Shown: positions 1-7,927 of the stretch, one piece after another | Layout of the letters: every line of letters starts with the position of its first letter | How positions within the stretch are numbered: position 1 is the first letter of the stretch | NCBI GenBank assembly: GCA_028691835.1 | Contig: JAQUYN010000018.1 | Coordinates: 1-38,106 of the forward strand | Source: Alphaproteobacteria bacterium | GTDB lineage: Bacteria; Pseudomonadota; Alphaproteobacteria; UBA9219 | Length of the DNA: 38,106 nucleotides | Direction of reading: 5' to 3' | Notes under the pieces: model-generated | Databases searched by the model: none | Seen by the model: only the letters and a program-made list of their open reading frames with translations | What the model was told of the DNA's origin: nothing | Position numbers and translations under genes: made by a program

Positions 1-35
1 CTTGGGCTATATAGACAGAGCCCTTGATCTTTTCT

Positions 36-159
36 AGCGCGTTTCCCGATTCGGTTGATGCATCGTTGACTGCATGCAGCCGCTCTATCCTATTGTTTAT
101 CGAGCAGATTCACGCGAACGCTTGGTGCAAAAGGCGCCAACCTTATCGCGATCTGCTCT
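36..159. repeat. MITE-like element, copy 1
   Basis: This 124-bp stretch is an inverted, roughly 90% identical copy of the element at 4807-4932. Its ends are imperfect inverted repeats of each other (AGCGCGTTTCCCGATT at the left; AGAGCAGATCGCGATAAGG read inward from the right). A TA dinucleotide sits at each border (35-36 and 159-160), as expected for elements that insert at TA. It encodes nothing evident and lies about 40 bp beyond the queH stop codon. No transposase is visible, so it would depend on one elsewhere in the genome. The MITE label is inferred from structure. Confidence 0.7.
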
Positions 160-198
160 AGGAACCGAGCATTGTAACAAAATCAGACTGGGAAGTAA

Positions 199-795
199 TC
201 AATTACCTCTTGTCGAAAAACGACAACCACAGTAATTTTGGCGGTAAAAGCCCTCTTGCTTGGCGAGGGCTGCGCCACGTTCGGCCCCACCTTTGGCGCG
301 CCAGTTATAGTCCCAGAACGTCACCTCCTCAAAACGAGCGGCGGCGGCGTGGCCAGCCTCATGCACCTGCGCTTGGTTTTTGTGGCGGGAGATGGAAAGG
401 CCGGGCGCGATAAAGGGGAACTCATTTTCTTGCGCATACAGCGCGGTACGAGCAAGGCGCATTTCAAAACAAACTGAGCAACGCTTGCCACGCTCCGGTT
501 CAGCTTCCAGACCTTTGACGCGCTCCATCCAATTTTCAACATCGTAATCCGCGTCAATAAACGGCACGCCGAGCCTGCCTGCAAAGGCAATAACTTCGGC
601 TTTACGCTTTTCATATTCTTCGTGCGGGTGGATGTTGGGATTATAAAAGTAAGCAGTCACATCCAACCCCGACGCTTTCATGCCTTCCAGAATCGCGCAA
701 CTGCATGGCGCACAGCAAATGTGCAGCAAGACCTTTGTGCCCGGCCCCATTCCATCTGGAAACATATGATGATCTCTTATCATTGATTCTTTCAC
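199..795 (-). CDS. queH: Epoxyqueuosine reductase QueH
   Basis: Encodes 198 residues matching QueH (DUF208), which catalyses the last step of queuosine synthesis in tRNA by reducing epoxyqueuosine, and is unrelated to QueG. The family's cysteines are visible: the adjacent pair in LHICCAPC (C27, C28, C31), the CSVC pair (C106, C109) and C189/C191 in NYCGC; these bind an iron-sulfur cluster and a second iron site. The LSISRHKN segment near residue 133 is also typical. The longest frame begins with GTG at 795, preceded by a GGCGAGG-like stretch; an in-frame ATG at 783 is a plausible alternative. It is divergent from the VgrG-like gene, and no other queuosine gene is in the window. Confidence 0.93.
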   Translation of the reverse strand: MKESMIRDHHMFPDGMGPGTKVLLHICCAPCSCAILEGMKASGLDVTAYFYNPNIHPHEEYEKRKAEVIAFAGRLGVPFIDADYDVENWMERVKGLEAEPERGKRCSVCFEMRLARTALYAQENEFPFIAPGLSISRHKNQAQVHEAGHAAAARFEEVTFWDYNWRAKGGAERGAALAKQEGFYRQNYCGCRFSTRGN

Positions 796-895
796 ATAAG
801 CCTCGCCCTGAACGTCTTACGACTAACAAAAAATATATTTGCCGTAAGCCCACTACATGTATAATTAGCACCACCTTTAACAATTCGAGGCCAAA

Positions 896-2257
896 GTGAA
901 AACGTTTTTCATTGCACTGTTTCTTCTCTGCCTGACACAGCAGGTACACGCCGACGATTTTGATACGATCATGACGAAAACGGATCGTGAAACGGCCTCA
1001 AAAACAACGGAACTCACAGTAACAGGCTTTGACGTGCCTGAAGGGTATGAGGTTAACCGCTTTAGCTATGACAAAGGCCTTTCAACAAGGCAGTGCTTTG
1101 ATTTTAGCTTGAACCCCAAGAAAGAAGCAGCTAGCAAATTCTCATCAGACAGCCTAAGTAAATATTTAAAAAAGAAGGTTGAGGTTATACTCTCATCCAC
1201 AAAAAAATCACCCTTATCCTTTTCTGGCATCATCACAAAAATAGCTTACCAAGCACAGACCGGCAGCTATTCGATCAAAGCTTGCAGCAAGATTGATCTG
1301 CTTAGCCTTCATTCCGCAAACAAATTGTTTGTCAACTTATCCCCCGTGGAAGCGATCAAGAAAACCTTGGACGAACACAATCTGAACTACAAGTTTGAGC
1401 TATACGACGAGTACCCAGAAATCGAATTCCTTACGCGCCTCAGCGAAACGGACACTAATTTTATTAATCGCCTGATGGAGGAAGTTGGCATCTTCTATAC
1501 GAACAAGCGCATTGATGGCAAAGAGGCCTATCTCTTCGTTGACGACATAACAACACTCGCCAAATACAGCAAAAAGATAAACTATAACGAGCTTGTTGGG
1601 ACTGAAGAACGGGGAAACTCGCGCCCGTTGCCTGAGCTTTCAATCGAAAACAACCTTCAGTCTGATAATTACCGCTTGGCCGATTATGACCTTTTGAAAG
1701 ACAAGCCCGTCAGTGAGGCGGCAAACGAGAAAACCGGAGTCAATGTTCAAGAAGAATATCAAATTACCGATTATCCCCCGGCTTTACTCAAGAAAATAGC
1801 GCAGACCAAGCTCGCCGCGCTTAACGCTCAGACGAATATATTGCAACTTGAAACAACCAAAGCTGACATCGATCTCGGCGATCAAATCAAGATTGGCGAC
1901 AAGACTTATTATGTCATTTTGTCTCAACTCTACGTTAGCTGCAGAGGCAACACGAACTGCACTACAATTAACAGTTTGAACCTTATTCCAACCCATGTTC
2001 GCTTTGCCAACAGAATAGGAACAGCCTATCCCATGGTCCAGTCAAACATGGTGGGCTTCGTCAGCGACAGCACCAAGGACTCTCATGGGCGCATAGGCTT
2101 CCGCTTCCCATGGATGGCCTCTCAACCGGAGACGGTTATGTATAGAGCCCTTCTTTCAGAAAGTGCAAAAAAGGTTGAATACAAAAACGGCGATAAGGTG
2201 ATTATCACCTTTATCAACGGGTTTCCCGACCGCCCCATAATTACAGACAAAATGTAG
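896..2257 (+). CDS. Exported VgrG/gp27-gp5-like protein
   Basis: Encodes 453 residues. Residues 1-19 form a signal peptide (basic start, hydrophobic core, VHA-DD cleavage site). The rest follows the VgrG/phage gpD plan: a gp27-like barrel region, then the hallmark SETDTNFINRLMEEVGIFY at about 183-201, and at about 380-453 a gp5-like OB fold with HGRIGFRFPW and the ending FPDRPIITDKM. It stops where the OB fold stops, so the needle helix and any C-terminal toxin are missing. Family members form cell-puncturing spikes of phage tails and type VI secretion systems and normally lack a signal peptide. The mature part has four cysteines, including SCRGNTNC, which suits an oxidising compartment. The start is GTG with GAGG upstream. 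There are no tail or T6SS genes nearby. The fold call is firm; the function is unknown. Confidence 0.72.
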   Translation: MKTFFIALFLLCLTQQVHADDFDTIMTKTDRETASKTTELTVTGFDVPEGYEVNRFSYDKGLSTRQCFDFSLNPKKEAASKFSSDSLSKYLKKKVEVILSSTKKSPLSFSGIITKIAYQAQTGSYSIKACSKIDLLSLHSANKLFVNLSPVEAIKKTLDEHNLNYKFELYDEYPEIEFLTRLSETDTNFINRLMEEVGIFYTNKRIDGKEAYLFVDDITTLAKYSKKINYNELVGTEERGNSRPLPELSIENNLQSDNYRLADYDLLKDKPVSEAANEKTGVNVQEEYQITDYPPALLKKIAQTKLAALNAQTNILQLETTKADIDLGDQIKIGDKTYYVILSQLYVSCRGNTNCTTINSLNLIPTHVRFANRIGTAYPMVQSNMVGFVSDSTKDSHGRIGFRFPWMASQPETVMYRALLSESAKKVEYKNGDKVIITFINGFPDRPIITDKM

Positions 2258-2498
2258 GGGCTTATTGAAACAAGCCATGGCCAAGATAAAACGCATACAA
2301 AAAACGTATTGGCGGCTTATACCAGCGAGCCTATGAACTGACGTATTGAGAGCGCTGCACGCATTCACTCGCTCTGCGCCTCGCACTCCTCTTGCCGGAC
2401 GGCACTTCTTGCTTTTAAAGGAAAGGCCTGTCTGGCGAGAGAATCCCTCCTCGCAACCGCTCGTGATCAATAGGGATGCTTTCATACGCAGGTTGGTA
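2258..2498. other. Convergent intergenic region
   Basis: This 241-bp gap lies between the convergent ends of the VgrG-like gene and lpxD. It holds the repeat-like segment described at 2362-2467. I see no convincing small gene, RNA gene or T-tailed terminator hairpin. Confidence 0.5.
2362..2467. repeat. Diverged intergenic repeat D, copy 1
   Basis: This segment shares its order of conserved blocks with 12197-12301: TCGCTCTGCGCCTC near the left, CTTGCCG followed by a short GC-rich stretch, GGCGAG, and CGCAACCGCTC followed by GTGA or ATGA at the right. Between blocks the copies differ considerably and their lengths vary slightly. Both copies lie at the 3' end of a minus-strand gene (lpxD here, the NUDIX gene there). 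It is a by-eye match between two copies only. Confidence 0.45.
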
Positions 2499-3593
2499 TT
2501 AGCCTTTTCCTTCAAGCTCATCAATCCGGCGAGTTAACTCTTCAACCTTTTCAACAAGCCGGTTGATGCGATTCAGACGACGCATGTCTTCGATCATTTT
2601 ACCACGAGGTTTTGCTGGGATACCCCCAATGATGCTTTTGGCCGACACATTTCCGGCAACACCGCTCATTCCCATGACAATCACATCATCGCCAATCTTG
2701 ACGTGATCCGCGACGCCAACCGCGCCGCCGAGAACAACGCGATTACCAATGACCGCACTCCCCGCGATGCCAGAGCGTCCACACAACATACAATTTTCAC
2801 CCACCGTAACATTGTGGCCAATTTGAACTTGGTTATCGATTTTTGTCCCATTACCAATTGTTGTTGAAATGATCGTGCCACGATCTATCGATGTATTCGC
2901 ACCGATCTCAACATCATCCCCAATCACAACGGAACCCAACGATGCAATACGGATCAGCTCAACGTTCGTGGAAAGACCAACCTCCCCCGTTGACTTCGCC
3001 TGCTCAACGCTTCCCATTTCAGGAGTTACAAAACTGAACCCATCGGCACCAATGCTGGCATTAAAATGGATGATGCATCGCGCACCGATACGCACACGAG
3101 AACCAACGCGCACGCCAGAATAAATCAAGCCATCTGCGCCAATTTTAACTTTGGGTCCCACATAAACTTGCGGATGAATAATCGTGCCTGCGCAGATCTG
3201 CGCCCCGGCACAAATATAACTGTAAGCGCCAATTGTAACATTGGGTTCAATCTTGGCTCCGACTTCAATCACTGCCGTCGGATGAATGCCCGCAGGCACA
3301 ATGACCTTTTCTTCAAACAGACGAGTCATCTTGGCCATGGCCACGCGTGAGCGCCCGACTTCTATCGACGCAAGAATGCACGACGGAACCTCTGCGCCTT
3401 CGGCAACAATCACGGACCGAACAGGCGAATTCTGGAGCAAAGGAAGAAGAGCTTTATCCATCGCCAGAACAAGATCCTGGGGCCCCTGAATATCAGAAGG
3501 GTGGGCCAAACGAGATACGGTCAACGAGCCATCGCCTTTTAAGCGACCGCCTATTGCTGCGGCTATTTCAGCCATTGTCAATGTCTTAGTCAT
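2499..3593 (-). CDS. lpxD: UDP-3-O-acylglucosamine N-acyltransferase LpxD
   Basis: LpxD adds the second acyl chain in lipid A synthesis, transferring a 3-hydroxyacyl group from ACP to the 2-amino group of UDP-3-O-acylglucosamine in the cytoplasm. The protein has the N-terminal uridine-binding domain, then a long left-handed beta helix built of hexapeptide repeats, with the conserved IDNQVQIGHNV segment holding the catalytic His, and a C-terminal helical extension. I start at ATG 3593 (364 residues) because an AGAAGGA ribosome site lies just upstream; the frame stays open to a GTG at 3644. The gene stands alone, away from the usual bamA-lpxD-fabZ-lpxA cluster, so it could be a second copy. Confidence 0.93.
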   Translation of the reverse strand: MTKTLTMAEIAAAIGGRLKGDGSLTVSRLAHPSDIQGPQDLVLAMDKALLPLLQNSPVRSVIVAEGAEVPSCILASIEVGRSRVAMAKMTRLFEEKVIVPAGIHPTAVIEVGAKIEPNVTIGAYSYICAGAQICAGTIIHPQVYVGPKVKIGADGLIYSGVRVGSRVRIGARCIIHFNASIGADGFSFVTPEMGSVEQAKSTGEVGLSTNVELIRIASLGSVVIGDDVEIGANTSIDRGTIISTTIGNGTKIDNQVQIGHNVTVGENCMLCGRSGIAGSAVIGNRVVLGGAVGVADHVKIGDDVIVMGMSGVAGNVSAKSIIGGIPAKPRGKMIEDMRRLNRINRLVEKVEELTRRIDELEGKG

Positions 3594-3800
3594 GGGTCCT
3601 TCTAACATTATGCCACCGAAAACACAAAAACTTATGAGTCGCACATTATCAATCGATTGTGTAGAATGAATCTTCGTCGTTCAAGGGTTGGCGTGTTGCG
3701 CCGCAAAGTACCGTAATAGGCAGGGCCAACAATAAGCAACCCTCAAATCTTGGGTTACAAGAATTATATGCGATCATTTCATCAAAATACGGACAAAATT

Positions 3801-4808
3801 ATGCTCCGCCGCTTAACCTTCCTCCTTTTTATAGCGTGTGTGGCTGTTCCCACCCTTGTGGAAGCAAAAGTTAAGAAAACGACGCCCCATGCCGCCACAA
3901 AACAAACCCCATCCTTGGCTCACGCCGTTTATGAGCCGGACGGCTCTTTCGGTTTTTGCCTGACAGACACCGCCTATCCCGATGGAAAAAAACTTACTAT
4001 CGCCTATTCCCCCAGCAAACAAATCAACATCGGCATCACAATCCCGCAAGGCAAGTTCAAAATCGGTTCGCGCTATGACCTGACAATCAAACTGGACAAA
4101 GGGGCTGAACGCAAAGTCCGCGCAGCCACCTTGGATGAGGAAACGCTGCTCCTGCAAATGGGAAGCAACGTATCCTTTCGCAAGAAATTGGCTGAGGCAA
4201 AAATTCTATATATAGGCTCGCCCAGCAATACCGTCTCCTTTGGCCTTCCGGCGATTGCGGCCCGCATTAAAGATCTTGAGTCCTGCATCCAAACAAAAGC
4301 TAATACGAAGGATGAACGCGCAGCCAAGGCCGAACAGATGATGCCTGAGCCGCTCAAAGCAATTTTAATCACTGCCGGATTTAAAGACATCGTTCCGATC
4401 AGCATGAAGGACATCCCCCCGGATGAACGCCCCGCCGATTTTCTATGGCAAATGGGAAACATTCTGTCAGGCGTACGCGAACGTGCGGTTCCAACAGACA
4501 AAAGCCTGTCTGATATGGTAGGCCTTCACATTCAGGGACTCAAAAAACACTGCCCCGGACACTTTAATGCACAAATTGGGCGCGAAAAACCAACACCGAC
4601 GCTTACACTCCGCACAGCGGAGGCTCGGTGTTCTCCCAAAAACACATCGGCTAACGACGAAGATGTTTTTGTCTCTCTTCTCTTCTATCGGACCCAAGCG
4701 GGAGCTTTTACTGTTTTTACCTTTGAAGGTTCAACAGCACACAAGAGGGAGTCCAAAGCAGATCGGGATCAACTCTTAAAAACTCTGCTGACAATGGCCA
4801 AAAACTAG
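3801..4808 (+). CDS. Secreted protein of unknown function
   Basis: Encodes 335 residues. The first 22 form a signal peptide (MLRRL start, hydrophobic FLLFIACVAV core, VEA-K cleavage site), which is why I prefer ATG 3801 over the in-frame ATG 3768 and TTG 3750. The mature protein appears to have two parts. Residues about 40-155 are rich in beta-type sequence (GFCLTD, INIGITIPQG, YDLTIKLDKG). A C-terminal part (about 170-335) carries paired cysteines and ends with a strand-rich FTVFTFEGS segment. I recognise no family. A periplasmic location is inferred from the signal peptide. Its TAG stop codon overlaps the left edge of the repeat element at 4807. Confidence 0.75.
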   Translation: MLRRLTFLLFIACVAVPTLVEAKVKKTTPHAATKQTPSLAHAVYEPDGSFGFCLTDTAYPDGKKLTIAYSPSKQINIGITIPQGKFKIGSRYDLTIKLDKGAERKVRAATLDEETLLLQMGSNVSFRKKLAEAKILYIGSPSNTVSFGLPAIAARIKDLESCIQTKANTKDERAAKAEQMMPEPLKAILITAGFKDIVPISMKDIPPDERPADFLWQMGNILSGVRERAVPTDKSLSDMVGLHIQGLKKHCPGHFNAQIGREKPTPTLTLRTAEARCSPKNTSANDEDVFVSLLFYRTQAGAFTVFTFEGSTAHKRESKADRDQLLKTLLTMAKN

Positions 4809-4932
4809 AGCAGATCGCGATAAGGTTGACGCCTTTTGCGCCAAACGTTCGCGTGAATCGGCTCGATAAATATAATAGGATAGAGCGGCTGCATGCAGTC
4901 AACGATGCGTCAACCTAATCGGGAAACGCTCT
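4807..4932. repeat. MITE-like element, copy 2
   Basis: A 126-bp element with imperfect terminal inverted repeats of about 26 bp: AGAGCAGATCGCGATAAGG at the left and, read inward from the right, AGAGCGTTTCCCGATTAGG, both followed by TTGACGC. TA lies at both borders (4806-4807 and 4932-4933). The left border falls inside the TAG stop of the upstream gene, so insertion left the reading frame intact. The copy at 36-159 is in the opposite orientation, and 9922-9987 is a deleted version. No coding capacity is seen. Confidence 0.75.
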
Positions 4933-4952
4933 AAAACAAGTTTAGCCTAATA

Positions 4953-5915
4953 TCAAAACGATGCCCGTTTCGAGGCGCAGACACTCCGTCCAGAACCGAA
5001 AGCAACGCCGAAGACCAGCAACGAGCCGACGAGACCAGCTAAGCCCGTCGAAAGAGTCTCGGATGAAACGGCGGCAACCTGATAATCGGCAAACGGGGCC
5101 GTCACATCAGAAACGGCGGCAGAAATAAACCCTTTATCCTCGGCGACCTTCTCCAACCCATCGGGAAAACCCGAAGCAAAGGGGCTGACAAAAGCAGCCA
5201 AGACAAGCGCCAACGCCAAGCCAACTGCAACAAGCCGCTTTTCGTTCACAGGAAAAGAAGAAGAGAGTGACATCTTCGCCCAAGCAGGCTGCACAGAAGG
5301 AGCACCTTTAAACAACGCAGCAAGAGCCACGACACTGACAGCCGCTTCGCCAAAACCGATTAAGGCATGCGTGCCAACCATAGCGGGAAGAGCAACATCA
5401 AGAGCAGATGTGCCCGATACAGCAAGCTCAATCGCACAGGCAGCCGAAGCCGCAACAATACTAAGCCAGCTTGTCACGCCGACCGCCAAGTAAAAACCAA
5501 CGGCGCCATCCGGCAAAAATGAACGCATCTTGCGCAAAACAGGGTAAGCCAAAATCCCACCGACAACCCCCATATTCACGATATTGGAACCTAGGGCCAA
5601 CATACCGCCATCGCCAAAAAGGACTCCTTGAACGCCGAGCACCAAAGCAAGCGCAAGACATGCGCCCCAAGGCCCCAAGACGGCAGCCGCCATGACGGCC
5701 CCTAAAAAATGGCCGCTCGTCCCGCCACCGATGGGGAAATTGAGCATCTGGGCGGCGAAAATAAATGTCGCAAGAACGGCAAACACTGGCGCAATAAAAG
5801 TTTTCGTAGCACTCTCTTTTCTCAAGCCCCGAACACTGGCAGCCAAAGCAACAACAGCAACGACACCCATGGCCGCGTTCACAGGATCCGAGACAAAACC
5901 ATCAGGTATGTGCAT
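4953..5915 (-). CDS. cbiM: CbiM-type cobalt/nickel transporter subunit with PDGLE domain
   Basis: This is the substrate-capture membrane subunit of an energy-coupling-factor transporter for cobalt or nickel. The protein must begin MHIPDGF, because the N-terminal Met-His helps bind the metal; ATG 5915 gives exactly this and has AAAGGAA upstream, whereas the longer frame to 5939 does not. Several hydrophobic helices follow, with the conserved glycine-rich NFPIGGGTSGHFLG segment. After about residue 220 there is a CbiN-like C-terminal part with the FPDGLEKVAED signature of PDGLE domains and a last membrane helix. No CbiQ or CbiO partner is in the window. Which metal it carries cannot be decided from sequence. 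No cobalamin riboswitch is recognisable in the 125 bp upstream. Confidence 0.88.
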   Translation of the reverse strand: MHIPDGFVSDPVNAAMGVVAVVALAASVRGLRKESATKTFIAPVFAVLATFIFAAQMLNFPIGGGTSGHFLGAVMAAAVLGPWGACLALALVLGVQGVLFGDGGMLALGSNIVNMGVVGGILAYPVLRKMRSFLPDGAVGFYLAVGVTSWLSIVAASAACAIELAVSGTSALDVALPAMVGTHALIGFGEAAVSVVALAALFKGAPSVQPAWAKMSLSSSFPVNEKRLVAVGLALALVLAAFVSPFASGFPDGLEKVAEDKGFISAAVSDVTAPFADYQVAAVSSETLSTGLAGLVGSLLVFGVAFGSGRSVCASKRASF

Positions 5916-6040
5916 GACGTTCCTTTCACGTTTGTACAAATTTCAAAAGGCAAGAAAAGTCGTCGAACGGCGACTCGAAGAAGACCCAACAACTTTAAAT
6001 ATAATGACGCCTTATCACAAGACGAAAGTAGAAGAACGGA

Positions 6041-6451
6041 TCACGTCACATTGTTCAGCAACATATGTTGCGTGTACTGCTTGTCAGACCCTTGAATATG
6101 TCCAGATAACCAATCCCTCAAAACATTCAAAACTTCCAGCGATAAGGACCCGGATCCGCTAACTTTAAACCGTTCATAAATCTCGATCACCGTCTTCTTT
6201 ATCTTAGTATGTTCTTCTTTATGCACATCCGATTGCGCATAACCCGTTCGTGCAAATATTTTTTCCTCATAATCTAAATGCTCGGCAGTATAAAGAAGGA
6301 GACCTTCTAAAATAGGCCCCAAATCTTCACGACTCTTTTGGGCCACCATCCCGTCGTACAAATCATTGATCATTTTCACCAATTTTTTATGTTGATCGTC
6401 TATGGAGGCAATCCCAACGCTCAAACTTTCATCCCAAGTCATCAAAGCCAT
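6041..6451 (-). CDS. Bacteriohemerythrin
   Basis: Encodes a 136-residue single-domain hemerythrin, a four-helix bundle that binds oxygen reversibly at a non-heme di-iron centre. All seven expected ligands are present: H21, H58, E62, H77, H81, H118 and D123. The start ATG at 6451 has a near-perfect AGGAGG ribosome site. Such proteins store or deliver oxygen or take part in oxygen sensing; it has no fused signalling domain. It follows cbiM's upstream region on the same strand with a 125-bp gap, so co-transcription is uncertain. Confidence 0.93.
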   Translation of the reverse strand: MALMTWDESLSVGIASIDDQHKKLVKMINDLYDGMVAQKSREDLGPILEGLLLYTAEHLDYEEKIFARTGYAQSDVHKEEHTKIKKTVIEIYERFKVSGSGSLSLEVLNVLRDWLSGHIQGSDKQYTQHMLLNNVT

Positions 6452-6817
6452 ATTACCCTCCTGCGCCGAATTACGTAAAATATTGGCTCAAATCTTTAAA
6501 TGATGTATATTAATTATTACTTTCTTCGATACATTCTATTGTATTATGCCCCTGTTATATCCTCCGTTTCATAGTTCAAAGACGCACGTTACTTGAACGG
6601 CAACAGCAATACCTTAATCAAGCCCTTATAAAAACCGTCTTGCGCAAAAAAACATGGTTAACAAATGCACAGTCACCAAAAAAAATGCGCGTTTTACACG
6701 ATTCTCTGCATAATGCTCATTGCATAGTGTGAAAAGGCCAGCTAACAAATATTGAGTGCTGATGTGATTCCACATTTCCTTTTTTTCAGCAGTCTGTTCA
6801 ACCTTAGGAGAATTCTT
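6452..6817. other. AT-rich divergent promoter region
   Basis: This 366-bp stretch separates the divergent hemerythrin and HU-like genes and is clearly more AT-rich than the surrounding genes. It must hold promoters for both. I see several A/T runs (for example near 6645-6690) but no promoter good enough to call and no RNA gene. Confidence 0.5.
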
Positions 6818-7180
6818 ATGGCTAAGAAAGCAACAACCAAGACAGCAACCGTCCTTCGCCCTGTGAAGGAAAAGCTTACAAAGTCCGCTCTGGTCACGAT
6901 GATCGCTGAGCAAAACGAAATCTCGCGCAAGGCCGCTTCTGGCGTTCTCGCAACAATCGAGAACATCATGATGGGTTCGATTCATCCCAAGGGCATCGGC
7001 GAATTCACACTCCCCGGTCTTTTGAAGATCACACTGCGCAAAGTTCCTGCTCGTAAGGCTGGCACGCTCATCCGCAACCCAGCAACGGGCGAAATGATGA
7101 AGGCCGAAGCTAAGCCAGCTTCTGTTCGCGTTAAAGTTCGCGCTCTCTCAAAGTTGAAGAATACAGCCAAGGGTGCGTAA
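6818..7180 (+). CDS. HU-family DNA-binding protein
   Basis: A 120-residue histone-like protein expected to bend and compact DNA in the nucleoid. Residues about 22-100 match the HU fold: a helical dimerisation part, the FTLPGL turn, and the DNA-binding arm with the conserved RNPATGE. In front is a basic extension of about 20 residues (AKKATTKTA) and the C-terminal tail is also lysine-rich, longer than standard HU of about 90 residues. ATG 6818 is chosen because TTAGGAG lies just upstream; the frame is open further back but without a start signal. A strong terminator follows 21 bp after the stop. Confidence 0.88.
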   Translation: MAKKATTKTATVLRPVKEKLTKSALVTMIAEQNEISRKAASGVLATIENIMMGSIHPKGIGEFTLPGLLKITLRKVPARKAGTLIRNPATGEMMKAEAKPASVRVKVRALSKLKNTAKGA

Positions 7181-7201
7181 GCCTTTTTGCTGAAGCAAAA
7201 G

Positions 7202-7236
7202 AAAAAGGCCTCGGATTTCTCCGGGGCCTTTTTTTA
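7202..7236. terminator. Bidirectional intrinsic terminator (HU-like gene / nth)
   Basis: A 10-bp GC-rich stem (AAGGCCTCGG pairing with CCGGGGCCTT, one G-U pair) with a 6-nt loop, preceded by an A run and followed by a T run. It sits between the convergent HU-like gene and nth, so it can end transcription from both sides; the last bases overlap the nth stop codon. Confidence 0.85.
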
Positions 7237-7866
7237 TACCGTCTTATCCTTGAACACGCACAAATCGCGTACGATACAGTTCGGACAGTCTGGCTTTTTC
7301 GCCTTGCACACATAACGTCCATGCAAAAGCAGCCAGTGATGAGCATGTTGCAACCATTTGCTTGGCACAATCTTCATCAACTGTTCTTCAACCTCAAGCG
7401 GCGTTTCACCACACGCCAACCCCGTACGATTGGCAACACGAAAGACATGCGTATCCACGGCCATTGTGGGCTGACCAAACGCGACATTCAAAACTACGTT
7501 GGCGGTTTTGCGACCGACACCGGGCAGACTTTCCAAAGCTTCACGATCCTGCGGGACTTCACCACCATACTGATCGACAAGAATTTGCGAAAGCGCGATA
7601 ACATTCTTGGCCTTGTTGTTCAGCAAATTGATGCTCTTGATATAAGTCTTCAACTCTGCCTCACCGAGAGCCACCATCGCCTTGGGCGTTTTAATCTTTT
7701 TGAAGAGCGGACCTGTAGCCTTGTTCACGCCCACGTCGGTCATCTGTGCAGACAGCACAACCGCGACAAGCAACGTATAGGGGTTCACATAACTCAATTC
7801 GCTTTCTGGTTCTGGACGCATCGCCGCCAGTCGTGAGAAAAACGTATCAACAGAGGATGTCTTCAT
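7234..7866 (-). CDS. nth: Endonuclease III (DNA glycosylase/AP lyase)
   Basis: Nth removes oxidised pyrimidines from DNA and nicks the abasic site in base-excision repair. With ATG 7866 the protein has 210 residues, and its key residues fall at the same numbers as in E. coli Nth: K120 in the helix-hairpin-helix LPGVGRKTAN, D138 in AVDTHV, and the 4Fe-4S cysteines C187, C194, C197 and C203 (spacing 6, 2, 5). A GGAAAG ribosome site precedes this start; a further in-frame ATG at 7893 has none. It is divergent from ogt with about 60 bp between the starts, pairing two DNA-repair genes. Confidence 0.97.
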   Translation of the reverse strand: MKTSSVDTFFSRLAAMRPEPESELSYVNPYTLLVAVVLSAQMTDVGVNKATGPLFKKIKTPKAMVALGEAELKTYIKSINLLNNKAKNVIALSQILVDQYGGEVPQDREALESLPGVGRKTANVVLNVAFGQPTMAVDTHVFRVANRTGLACGETPLEVEEQLMKIVPSKWLQHAHHWLLLHGRYVCKAKKPDCPNCIVRDLCVFKDKTV

Positions 7867-7927
7867 AAAGATGCTTTCCTGCGGTAGAATCATTGCCGTA
7901 TTCTAGACCAATCGAAGCGGAGAACCT

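Noticed and set aside
896..2257. Part of a prophage tail or type VI secretion cluster
   Set aside because: The VgrG-like gene is isolated: there are no tail, baseplate, sheath, Hcp or ClpV genes, and the neighbours are housekeeping genes.
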